A stretch of DNA of 7,335 nucleotides, taken from assembly GCA_964522805.1 (NCBI GenBank), contig CAZFWP010000090.1:1-7335 (forward strand). Reading direction: 5' to 3'. The translations under genes and the position numbers were made by a program. The first letter of the stretch is position 1. Each line of letters begins with the position of its first letter. The DNA comes from CAZBYL01 sp964522805. GTDB taxonomy: Bacteria; Synergistota; Synergistia; Synergistales; Synergistaceae. The notes under the pieces were generated by a model. That model did not search any database. It was not told where the DNA came from and worked only from the letters and a program-made list of their open reading frames with translations. This document shows positions 1 to 7,000 of the stretch, in pieces.

Positions 1-41
1 ATTTTTAAACGGTTTGCGGTTTTGCCGTGCGGTGCTGTGGG

Positions 42-1733
42 CTAGGCTCTTTTTTTGAAGGTCAAAAGCGCTAATCCCAAAAATCCCCAAAGCGCAAGCG
101 GTGCTATGCCGGCGTTGCAGCCACCGCCTGATGAGGCTGAGGGTGAAGGCTCTGAGGGGTCGGCAGCAGCAAAGGCTTTTATGCAGATGATGGCGTTTTT
201 GTATGAGTTGGCGCTGGCAACCGTCAAGATATCACGGTAGGTCACACCGTCTTGCGAGACCCAGCCGGTTCCCGTTTGGCCGGCGGCTCCGTCTGAATAG
301 CCCGCCTGAACATACTCACAGGGGATCATATACTCGGCCTCAGAGGTGGTTTTGACCACCACAGAGAATTTGTCTCCCTTGGTTAGTTTCAGCGGGGCAT
401 CCAGCGTGATGGTGTTGTAGCCGGGAGCGGCAACGGTGATATTTTTTGTCGCTTCAAGTTTTCCATCTGTAGGCGAAGAAACACAGCCGCTGTATATTTT
501 TATTTCGCACTGCTGGTCGGGGACTGTTGTGTAGAGGGCAACAGAGTCAAGCCTGTCGTTTCCTTTCGCCGTAAAGATGTTGGCAAAGTAAGCGGTGTTA
601 AGACTTCCGGCGTTTCTACGCTCTGATAATGATGTGCCGTCATATTTCAAGAATCCCACGTTGCCAAGGTAGTCGTATTGGTAGATTCTCTCGTCTGCCG
701 GGGCGGTCTCTGTTTCGTAGACCACTCCGTCGCAAAGTGTCGGCTCTTCGTAGGAGACATAGAAGTATCCTCTGTCTCCGAAGTCCGTGCCCCAGCTGTT
801 GCGCACAATCCAAGCCCCGTTTGCTTTAGGGGGGTGTTTGCTAAATTTACCCGCAGAGAAGTTATCGTCCCAGCCAACGATGGTCACAGCATGGTTTGTT
901 CCCACGGTTTGATAGTTATTTGAAGAATTAAAGGTCATATTTGTTCCGTCATAGGCTTCATCGTCCCAAAATATGCCCACCGAGACCGCCCCTTTAGTCC
1001 GTATCGCTTCTTTTATCAATTCTCGTCTTTTTGTCTCATTAAGTTGATTTTCGCGCAAACCGCCGTTTCCCAGATAGAGGGCGTTTACGAGTTTATAGCT
1101 CCTTTTCATTACCGACGGGGTATATATCTCCCCTATAGCGGCAGGTGTTTTCACTTCTTTGTCAGTTACAGAGCCTGTGCCGCGCGCAAGCAAGGCCACG
1201 GCCCGCCAGTCGTCTCCTCCGGCATTGTAATAATCCGGCGAAGTATAGGTGAAAGATAGCTCTGCCGGGGTGGATTTGTAGGCGAAGTATGTCAGGTACC
1301 ACTCGGAAAGATAGACGTCGGCGGATTTCGCCCCCCCTTTGGTTATTAGGTTAGACTCCGTAGCCGCCATGGCGGAGTGAGTCCAGCAGTTGCCAAAAGG
1401 ATTTTGATTTCTCACTGAGGGCATTTTGCCGCGCAAATCATAGACGGCAGGCAGAGCGGCTTTGCTCTGTTTGGTAAATGACGCCCTGCCGTTAATTCCG
1501 TAGGTAATATTGTCAAGATGGCGCCAATTAACAGGAGAGGGAGCGTAACCGTAATTTGCCGCCGGGGAACCGTTATTTGCGGACGGCTGCGCGTTTTTTT
1601 GCCAAGTTACAAAGGCTGGGTTGGGGGAGGCAGCTTTAAGCAAGTTATCCGCCTGAGCGGCAGAGGTAAATGAGACGAACAAAAACATCAAAATAATAAA
1701 AGAAAACCGCATCCATTTGCTGATTTTTTTCAT
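42..1733 (-). CDS. Exported papain-family (C1) cysteine protease with lectin-like domain and Synergist-CTERM sorting tag
   Basis: This is a 563-residue secreted cysteine endopeptidase, presumed to act at the cell surface or outside the cell; its substrate is unknown. A lysine-rich start and hydrophobic stretch (about residues 9-26, ending SAAQA) form a signal peptide. A linker or propeptide-like region follows to about 95. The papain fold runs from about 96 to 335: Gln110 (oxyanion hole) lies six residues before Cys116 in the motif GNCW, His281 is in HAVTIVGWDD, and Asn312 is in VRNSWG. The full catalytic set is therefore present. The cysteine that papain has three residues before the nucleophile is Phe113 here, so that disulfide is absent. 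Residues about 350-520 are beta-rich and begin YQYDYLG, like the lectin-like domain that follows C1 peptidases in many anaerobes. After a Pro/Ser linker, residues 534-563 carry GGGCNAG, a hydrophobic segment and KKRA. The ATG is preceded by AAAAGGAG with an 8-base spacer. The gene is probably transcribed separately from the upstream GLUG gene. The protease call is firm; the lectin-like call is moderate. Confidence 0.93.
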   Translation of the reverse strand: MKKISKWMRFSFIILMFLFVSFTSAAQADNLLKAASPNPAFVTWQKNAQPSANNGSPAANYGYAPSPVNWRHLDNITYGINGRASFTKQSKAALPAVYDLRGKMPSVRNQNPFGNCWTHSAMAATESNLITKGGAKSADVYLSEWYLTYFAYKSTPAELSFTYTSPDYYNAGGDDWRAVALLARGTGSVTDKEVKTPAAIGEIYTPSVMKRSYKLVNALYLGNGGLRENQLNETKRRELIKEAIRTKGAVSVGIFWDDEAYDGTNMTFNSSNNYQTVGTNHAVTIVGWDDNFSAGKFSKHPPKANGAWIVRNSWGTDFGDRGYFYVSYEEPTLCDGVVYETETAPADERIYQYDYLGNVGFLKYDGTSLSERRNAGSLNTAYFANIFTAKGNDRLDSVALYTTVPDQQCEIKIYSGCVSSPTDGKLEATKNITVAAPGYNTITLDAPLKLTKGDKFSVVVKTTSEAEYMIPCEYVQAGYSDGAAGQTGTGWVSQDGVTYRDILTVASANSYKNAIICIKAFAAADPSEPSPSASSGGGCNAGIAPLALWGFLGLALLTFKKRA

Positions 1734-1741
1734 ATACAGAG

Positions 1742-1749
1742 CTCCTTTT
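1742..1749 (-). promoter_or_regulatory. Shine-Dalgarno for the cysteine protease
   Basis: AAAAGGAG on the minus strand lies 8 bases before the ATG at 1733. It is a near-ideal site and fixes the start codon. It directly abuts the palindrome at 1750-1773. Confidence 0.85.
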
Positions 1750-1773
1750 AATTAAAATCACCGATTTTTAATT
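1750..1773. promoter_or_regulatory. Near-perfect palindrome next to the protease ribosome binding site (operator or 5' mRNA hairpin)
   Basis: The arms AATTAAAATC (1750-1759) and GATTTTTAATT (1763-1773) are complementary over 10 bases, with one extra T, around the 3-base centre ACC. The element ends exactly where the Shine-Dalgarno begins. It could be a repressor operator, a hairpin protecting the 5' end of the mRNA, or a structure that modulates ribosome access. The sequence alone does not decide between these. Confidence 0.5.
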
Positions 1774-1807
1774 CTTGTGTTTATTAAGCGACATTGCCAT
1801 TATTTAT

Positions 1808-1834
1808 AAAAAAGCCGCCATGTTTCATTGGCAA
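1808..1834 (-). terminator. Likely Rho-independent terminator downstream of the GLUG-repeat gene
   Basis: Read on the minus strand, TTGCC and ATG pair with CAT and GGCGG around an AAA loop. The stem has about eight pairs, two of them G-U, and one bulged A. One C and then six Ts follow. It lies about 220 bases past the GLUG-gene stop and 75 bases before the protease start, so it would insulate the two transcripts. If a promoter lies upstream of it (see 1881-1909) it would instead sit inside the protease leader. Confidence 0.5.
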
Positions 1835-1880
1835 GGTCTCTTCCCTTTGATATGCAAAAATAGTCCGCAGGTGATTTCGC

Positions 1881-1909
1881 ATATTATCTTAAAGAGAACA
1901 AGAAGTAAA
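1881..1909 (-). promoter_or_regulatory. Weak candidate promoter upstream of the protease
   Basis: On the minus strand TTTACT (1904-1909) and TAATAT (1881-1886) are separated by 17 bases. Each matches four of six consensus positions. A transcript from here would have a leader of about 140 bases containing the terminator-like hairpin at 1808-1834. Low confidence, because AT-rich spacers throw up such matches by chance. Confidence 0.2.
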
Positions 1910-1933
1910 GCGGCTCTTTGGTCTCCTCTTTAG

Positions 1934-1967
1934 CCCCGCGCCGAGTCGTTGCCGTGCCGCCGCGGGG
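1934..1967. repeat. GC-rich stem-loop in the protease/GLUG intergenic spacer
   Basis: CCCCGCG (1934-1940) and CGCGGGG (1961-1967) are perfect 7-base inverted repeats around a GC-rich 20-base loop. No T-run follows on either strand, so it is not a standard intrinsic terminator. The spacer 1734-2053 holds no convincing gene. The open frame crossing it on the plus strand continues antisense into the GLUG gene. Confidence 0.45.
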
Positions 1968-2053
1968 GACACGGGGAAGCCGATAACCGACAACGGGGAC
2001 AAGGGCAAAAAACAAGAGGAGCCGCAGCCCCTCCTGTGGTTGGTTATCTGTGC

Positions 2054-2623
2054 TTAACGGCTTTTTCTAAGCCTCATCGCCGTCGGCAGGGCGAGAGCCA
2101 AAAGCGCAAGCGAGACGAAGCCGGCGTTGCAGCCGCCGCTGCTGCCCGATGCTCTGTTCTCTGCCGGAGTCACCACGATGGAGTGGTCAGCCACAGTCAG
2201 AGCAATATCCTGGCTGACGGTAACAGAAGAGGCAGTGAAATCGCCAAGATTTGTCTTATTATAGGTCAGCGAGAGGTGCAAAAGGCCGCTGCCGTTTTGC
2301 TTTGCCGTTATTTTGAGCTTCGCGCCATCAATGGCAACATCGGCAAGCCCCGCCGGGGTGACAGAAGCATCGGATATGGTGATATCTTTTGAACTTCCCG
2401 AAGGGAAAGAAGTAAAGCTTACTTCACCGCTGCCCTTGGAGTCCAAATCCAGCAGCGGTGCCGATGGCAGGCAGTCAGTGACAACATCACTGCGCCCTGC
2501 GTCATATGATACAACACCGGTAACAGTAGTTGCATCGATTGCCATCTCTTCTATTAAACCGCACCAAACAGCAGGAACGCTATCTCCTACCATCCAGACG
2601 CAGTCGGTGATATCATTTTCGTA
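2054..2623 (-). CDS. GLUG-repeat surface protein, C-terminal part with Synergist-CTERM tag (same gene as 2724-3567)
   Basis: This is the 3' portion of a gene interrupted by the assembly gap. The frame is open from the edge of the gap: it starts YENDITDCVW, ten residues before the first internal ATG at 2593, so that ATG is not a true start. The opening resembles the end of a GLUG-type repeat unit. About 90 residues follow that are rich in alternating Thr/Ser/Val, read as a beta-sandwich stalk. The last 30 residues (2057-2146) carry GSSGGCNAG, a Leu/Ala-rich hydrophobic segment and a basic RLRKSR tail. This is the same sorting tag as on the protease, including shared DNA (GCCGGCGTTGCAGCC, plus strand, at both sites). 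The protein is probably exported and processed at the envelope; its ligand is unknown. The stop is followed by a long spacer with a likely terminator at 1808-1834. Confidence 0.82.
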   Translation of the reverse strand, partial: YENDITDCVWMVGDSVPAVWCGLIEEMAIDATTVTGVVSYDAGRSDVVTDCLPSAPLLDLDSKGSGEVSFTSFPSGSSKDITISDASVTPAGLADVAIDGAKLKITAKQNGSGLLHLSLTYNKTNLGDFTASSVTVSQDIALTVADHSIVVTPAENRASGSSGGCNAGFVSLALLALALPTAMRLRKSR

Positions 2624-2723
2624 NNNNNNNNNNNNNNNNNNNNNNNNNNNNNNNNNNNNNNNNNNNNNNNNNNNNNNNNNNNNNNNNNNNNNNNNNNNNN
2701 NNNNNNNNNNNNNNNNNNNNNNN
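2624..2723. other. Assembly gap (100 Ns, placeholder length)
   Basis: Exactly 100 Ns interrupt the GLUG-repeat gene. A round 100 is the usual filler for an unknown distance. Frames on the two sides disagree by one base, so the real missing length should be 2 modulo 3. Near-identical GLUG repeats are a plausible reason for the assembly break, and more repeat units may be missing. Confidence 0.97.
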
Positions 2724-3567
2724 CAATACTGCCCTGCGGATATTTACCGGTACTATTACCCGATGCTTTAATATCAGCGCTTTCCACACGGCATTTGCTG
2801 ATCAGGCAACCGGAAAAACCCTGCCCGGCAATACCCCCGGCACAGGAAGGCGCTGTTTGAGATGCGGCGGCATCTGCGGTAAAATTTTTCGCCTGGCAGT
2901 TTATTATTTTCCCGCTGTCCTCGAACTGACCAACAATGCCTCCCGCACAGACGTTTCCGCTTCCTTGCTGGTTTTTACGCAAGCCTGTGGCCTTGCCAGA
3001 GACAGCGCAGTTTTGAACAGTGCCCTTCTCAAAATAACCGACTATCAGCCCTGCTTTATAACCGCTCACCTCTCCTGAGACGGTGAGGTTTTTTATCACA
3101 AAATCGCCGTTGGCATAAGAAAATAATCCGCTGTACAGATCGGGGTTGTAAGCATAGAGCCCCTTAATTATATGCCCCTGGCCGTCAAAGGTACCGGTAA
3201 AGGCGATATCGGCAACTGTTTGATCGCCGGATAAATAAGACGTACCGATGGGCGTCCAGGGATTTGCCGCGCTGCCCCTGAGGTCTAAATCCACCGCCAG
3301 TTTGACATTTTGCCTGTCTGCAGAAATCGTGCCGTTGTTGACGCCGTCACGAAACGCCGCCAGCTGCTCGACAGTGGTGATGACATAGGGGTCTGCTGCT
3401 GTGCCGCTGCCCTTATTCGCCGTATCGGCCTCTGATGCTGAGAGCAGCGACGTGCCGATAATCAATGCCGCCGAAAGCACCAGCACCGGCAGGCAAAAAC
3501 GCTTTGCCAACCTCCCGTAGCTTACCTTTTCACATCGTTTCTCCTTTGCTTGTCCAAAATTAAACAT
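2724..3567 (-). CDS. GLUG-repeat surface protein, N-terminal part (gene continues across the gap to 2054)
   Basis: This is an exported repeat protein of unknown ligand, probably surface-displayed. Numbered from the ATG at 3567, residues 24-43 are hydrophobic after a basic stretch and end LLSAS, forming a signal peptide with an unusually long n-region. About residues 52-130 hold the segment typical of proteins preceding GLUG repeats: GSGTAADPYVITTVEQL, then DLDLRG, W.PIG and FDGQGH. Three GLUG-like units follow: GLIVGYFEKGTVQNC (near 173), GGIVGQFEDSGKIINC (near 209) and GGIAGQGFSGCLISKC (near 244), each ending in a Cys. The reading frame then enters the gap. The start is uncertain: ATG 3567 has a loosely spaced AGAGGGG and a TTG exists at 3588. 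The best Shine-Dalgarno (AAAGGAG, 3541-3547) points to a GTG at 3533 that is one base out of frame. A single extra A would give MKKVSYGRL, a classical signal-peptide start. GLUG repeats occur in adhesin-like proteins, but adhesion here is inference. Confidence 0.83.
3541..3547 (-). promoter_or_regulatory. Strong Shine-Dalgarno inside the 5' end of the GLUG gene
   Basis: AAAGGAG on the minus strand is the best ribosome binding site near this gene. It sits 7 bases before GTG AAA AGG TAA (from 3533), which stops after three codons. One more A in the AAAA run at 3527-3530 would join it to the signal-peptide frame. This questions the upstream starts at 3567 and 3588. Confidence 0.5.
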
Positions 3568-3625
3568 TATCCGTAAAACCCCTCTCAAATATTAGCATTA
3601 TCTTATATGTTTTTGTCTTTTATTA

Positions 3626-3655
3626 ATAATAGCACTTAATTTTAACATTTAACAG
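3626..3655 (-). promoter_or_regulatory. Candidate extended -10 promoter for the GLUG gene
   Basis: On the minus strand TGC precedes TATTAT (-10 at 3626-3631, TGn at 3632-3634). CTGTTA (3650-3655) is a weak -35 at an 18-base spacing. The expected start of transcription is near 3618, leaving a leader of 50-85 bases depending on the true start codon. The flank 3589-3775 is extremely AT-rich and holds no gene. That richness raises the chance-match rate. Confidence 0.35.
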
Positions 3656-3775
3656 TATAAATTTGTATTTTGTTTAACAATATAAAAATAAATAAACATA
3701 TTAAAACAGCATTGAGAAAACTTTACTTAAACATATTTTTCAATCTAATTTTTTGTTTATTTTTATCTCAGAGAA

Positions 3776-3974
3776 CGCTTGCGGCACTTTTAATGAGCTT
3801 CATTTAGAGCGGAAAGAGCGCCTTTAGCACGGTGAGTTTCGGCGTTAGCAGCGAAAGCCGTCTAGATGTTTACAACACGAGGTATGGTAAGAAATAGCTG
3901 CATGCTCATGCCCGTTTAAGCCTTTTCGCAAGTGAATCCATCAATGAGTTTTGCGGTTCGTTAGATGCAAATTC
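3776..3974 (+). other. Unexplained, GC-balanced and structured stretch before the kinase promoter
   Basis: Composition changes abruptly from nearly pure A/T to roughly balanced. Nested inverted repeats occur: ACGG (3829-3832) with CCGT (3858-3861), enclosing TTTCG (3837-3841) with CGAAA (3852-3856). Every frame on both strands is broken by stops, although stretches read like protein. It could be a small RNA, a long leader, or a decayed gene. I recognise no known riboswitch class, tRNA or insertion-sequence end. Confidence 0.3.
3832..3897 (+). CDS. Doubtful 21-codon ORF (possible small protein or chance)
   Basis: A GTG-initiated frame encodes a 21-residue peptide ending RLDVYNTRYGKK. A purine-rich GGAAAGAG lies about 13 bases upstream, so initiation would be weak. 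The peptide has no membrane segment or recognised domain. The same frame is open again after the stop for about 38 codons. The hairpin at 3829-3861 covers its first half, so the sequence may be constrained as RNA instead. I do not recognise the peptide. Confidence 0.15.
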   Translation: MSFGVSSESRLDVYNTRYGKK

Positions 3975-3998
3975 TGGTAATGCGCGAAGATTAGCGCA

Positions 3999-4053
3999 GT
4001 TTTGCAGATTTATTTGATGGCAAAACCATTACTTTGCTATATTATGGTAATGG
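3999..4053 (+). promoter_or_regulatory. Sigma70-like promoter of the hybrid kinase, framed by two inverted repeats
   Basis: The -35 TTGATG (4014-4019) and -10 TATATT (4038-4043) are separated by 18 bases and face the kinase gene. The -35 lies between the arms GTTTTGC (3999-4005) and GCAAAAC (4020-4026). The -10 lies between CCATTAC (4026-4032) and GTAATGG (4047-4053). The two repeats share base 4026. Transcription would begin near 4050, giving a 5' leader of about 45 bases. The arms are well placed to act as operators for one or two repressors or activators. The promoter call is moderate and the operator role is inference. Confidence 0.5.
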
Positions 4054-4081
4054 CTTTATGCAGCGATATTTTTTAGTGCAA

Positions 4082-4087
4082 AGAGGG
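4082..4087 (+). promoter_or_regulatory. Ribosome binding site of the hybrid kinase
   Basis: AGAGGG lies 9 bases before the ATG at 4097 and supports that start. No earlier in-frame start with a better site is apparent. Confidence 0.6.
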
Positions 4088-4096
4088 TTGGGATAG

Positions 4097-7000
4097 ATGG
4101 AAGATCTGTTTGGCAAACGAATTACCTCTGAAAAAGATTTGCTGCAGATTTTTAATAATTTACCAAACGGAGTCGGCGTTTTTGAGGTTGATGGCGAAAA
4201 GATCGCCGTCAAGTATCTCAATGACGGCTGCTATAGTATGCTGGGGCTTGATAGCGGCCGCAGAGACCGCTCTTTCTGCGCAGATCCCACGGCTTTCATC
4301 CACCCTGATGATCTTTTAGCGGTTTACAGGGAAATTAACAGTGCCATCGCCGAGAACAGCCTCTTTAATTGCACTGTCCGCATTCTATGTGATGACGGTT
4401 CTTTCCTCTGGATCAGTATCTGCGCAAAATGGTCACTGCAAGACAGCGGCAAATATCTTTTTTACGCCTCATGTACAGATGTGGACGAGAAGAAGAAAAA
4501 TGAAGAGCACCTAGCAGAGACAGCCTCAATAATAACCGCCGCCATGGATTGCTCTTCTATGCTCTGTTGGGAATACCACCCCGAGAGCCGCACAGCAGTC
4601 TTCGGGAACAAGGAGAGCCCGCTGTTCTCCGGCAATCGGCTTATCAAAAATTTTCCGCAGGTTTTGGCAGAACAAAATTTTATCCACCCTGAGTATAGAG
4701 AGAGACTTTTTGATACCTTCAGAAAAATAGATATGGGACAGGAAAGCGCCTCCTGCGAAGTTAAACTGCGATACAGCGATGGCTGGCACTGGAAGAATAT
4801 CTCTCTTACCTCCGTCTACAGCCGCGAGGGGCTTCGCCTCAAAGTTATCGGCACCTCAGAAACACTGGATGCCTACAAGGAGCTTGAGGAGCGCTTCGCC
4901 ATTTCCGCAGCTCAGTCAGGACTCACCACTTGGCAGTATAATGTTCAGGAACGGCGTATTATTCCCGACATTGTCACACAAAATATTCCCTGTTCTTTTA
5001 CGGTGATTGAAAACGTACCTGAAAGTATTATCAGCAATGGCAGCCTGCACCCTGACGACATAGAAGTTTTCCGAGCAATGTACAGAAAAATTGAAACCGG
5101 CGTCAAGAGCGCCCAATGCGATTGCCGTTGGAAAACCCCTGACCGCAGCTGGCATTGGCGCAGAACTTTTTACACTGTGGTCTCCGACAAAGACGGCAAA
5201 CCGATAAAGGCTCTCGGAGCTTCAGTAGACATCTCGGAGCAAAAAGAGGCGGAAGAAAAGTATGAAAAATACACCGAAAGTCTCTCTGCAATCAATCCTT
5301 TAGCCATCGGCAGCTTTCGTTTTAACCTGACCAAGGACACCTGCTGGGACGGACATTCCGCCTATCAGTCAATTATGAGTCTGCAAAAAGACGGCACTGC
5401 GGAGGGATTTTTTAAAAGCGCCGCCCGTTACAGCGTCAACCCTGACAATCCGGAATTTGCCCACTTTTTCAACCGCAAAAATCTCATTAAGGCCTTTCGC
5501 GAGGGCAAGAGTTCTCTTTCGCTGGACCACCAATTCCGCATGGACGATGACACCAAATGGATAACCACCTTTATTAATATGGCAAAAAATCCCCTTTCCG
5601 GCGAGATTGAAGCGGTTATTTATTCTATCGACATAAACCAAAAGAAATTAGCGGAACAGATAATCAACACCGTCACCTTGGCTAACTATGACCAGATTAT
5701 TCTCATCGATGCGAAGAAAAACACCGCTCGCCGCTATATCGGCGGCCTGTCAACGGAACCCTCGACCATCTACACCAATGACAGCAAAAAAAGGACCGAA
5801 GAGTATCTGCGCCAATATTACGGCGGCAGCGACATAGAAGACTTCATTGCCAAAACCAGACTCTCCTATGTCACTGAGCAGCTAAAGCTGCATGGTCTCT
5901 ACGTACTCAACTACCTCATGAAAGATAACGATAAGGGCTCCCTGCGCAGAAAAAGGGGAGAATACCGCTATCTGGACAGAGGAGAAGGGCTTATCTGCTT
6001 CACCAGAATGGATATCACAGAGATTTTTGAAATGGAACAAAAGGCCAACAGCGAGCTTAGCGCCGCGTTGAAAAGAGCGGAAAGGGCCTGTTTGGCAAAG
6101 AGTGAATTCCTCTCCCGCATGAGCCACGATATGAGAACCCCACTCAACGCCGTTATCGGACTGTCGTCTCTGGCCCGTGACAGCGTCTCGATGAGCGAGA
6201 TAAAAGCTTATATGGATAAAATCAACATCTCCGGCCAATATCTGCTGGGGCTGATCAACGACGTTCTCGACATGTCAAAAATAGAAAATAAAAAGCTGGA
6301 GCTTTGTTACGAAACAATTGAGACGGAAGTTTTTTTCCGTAACATTATCGAGATAGTGCAGCCGCTGATGGACGCAAAACACCTATGCTTTCGCCTTGAC
6401 CTCTGCCGCACCGCCCCCAAATACTTCTGCTGCGACCGTCTGCACTTGCAGCAGGTATACATTAATTTGCTCTCAAACTCCATCAAATTCACCCCCGAAT
6501 ATGGACACATTGAATGTTCCGTATCCATTCTCGGCACAGACGACAAGTTCGTTTACTCACAGATGGTTCTCAAAGACAGCGGCATCGGCATGAGTGAAGA
6601 ATTTCTTAAACATGTCTTTGAGCCCTTTGAGCAGGAATATCACGACAAGGGAGGTACTGGGCTGGGGCTGCCGATTGTCAAAAATCTTATTGAACTGATG
6701 GGCGGAGAACTGACAATAGAGAGTAAAAAAGGCTGCGGCACGACAGTGACAGTGCGGCTTAAGACCCCTGTCTGCGGCTTGCCCGCAAACGAATTACCCT
6801 CCGTAAAAGAGCTCCGCACCGAAAGGTCTTTTAAAGGCAAAAGAATCCTCGTAGCCGAAGACCAGCCGATTAACACCTTGATCATCACAAAAATCCTCAG
6901 CAAAGAAGGAATCACCGCAGACTGCGCCGAAAACGGACTCGCCGCCGTAAAAATGTTTGCCGCTTCACCGGTTGGCTTCTACGACGCTATTTTGATGGAC

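Noticed and set aside
9..28. ACGG...CCGT hairpin past the protease stop as a terminator
   Set aside because: It has only four base pairs and a mixed T/A tail, and it is cut close to the window edge. Too weak to call.
1949..2392. 147-codon plus-strand open frame
   Set aside because: It lies mostly antisense to the GLUG gene's C-terminal part. Its Arg/Ala/Gly-rich translation shows no domain, and no good ribosome site is seen.
2587..2623. Apparent frameshift and short tail after the gap in the GLUG frame
   Set aside because: It is an artefact of the 100-base filler. The other frame continues sensibly from the gap edge as YENDITDCVW.
2313..2771. Plus-strand open frame running through the Ns
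   Set aside because: It is open only because Ns contain no stops, and it is antisense to the convincing GLUG reading frame.
3829..3861. Known riboswitch (cyclic-di-GMP, glycine or preQ1 type) upstream of the kinase
   Set aside because: The hairpin is real, but I could not match conserved core sequences of any of these classes.
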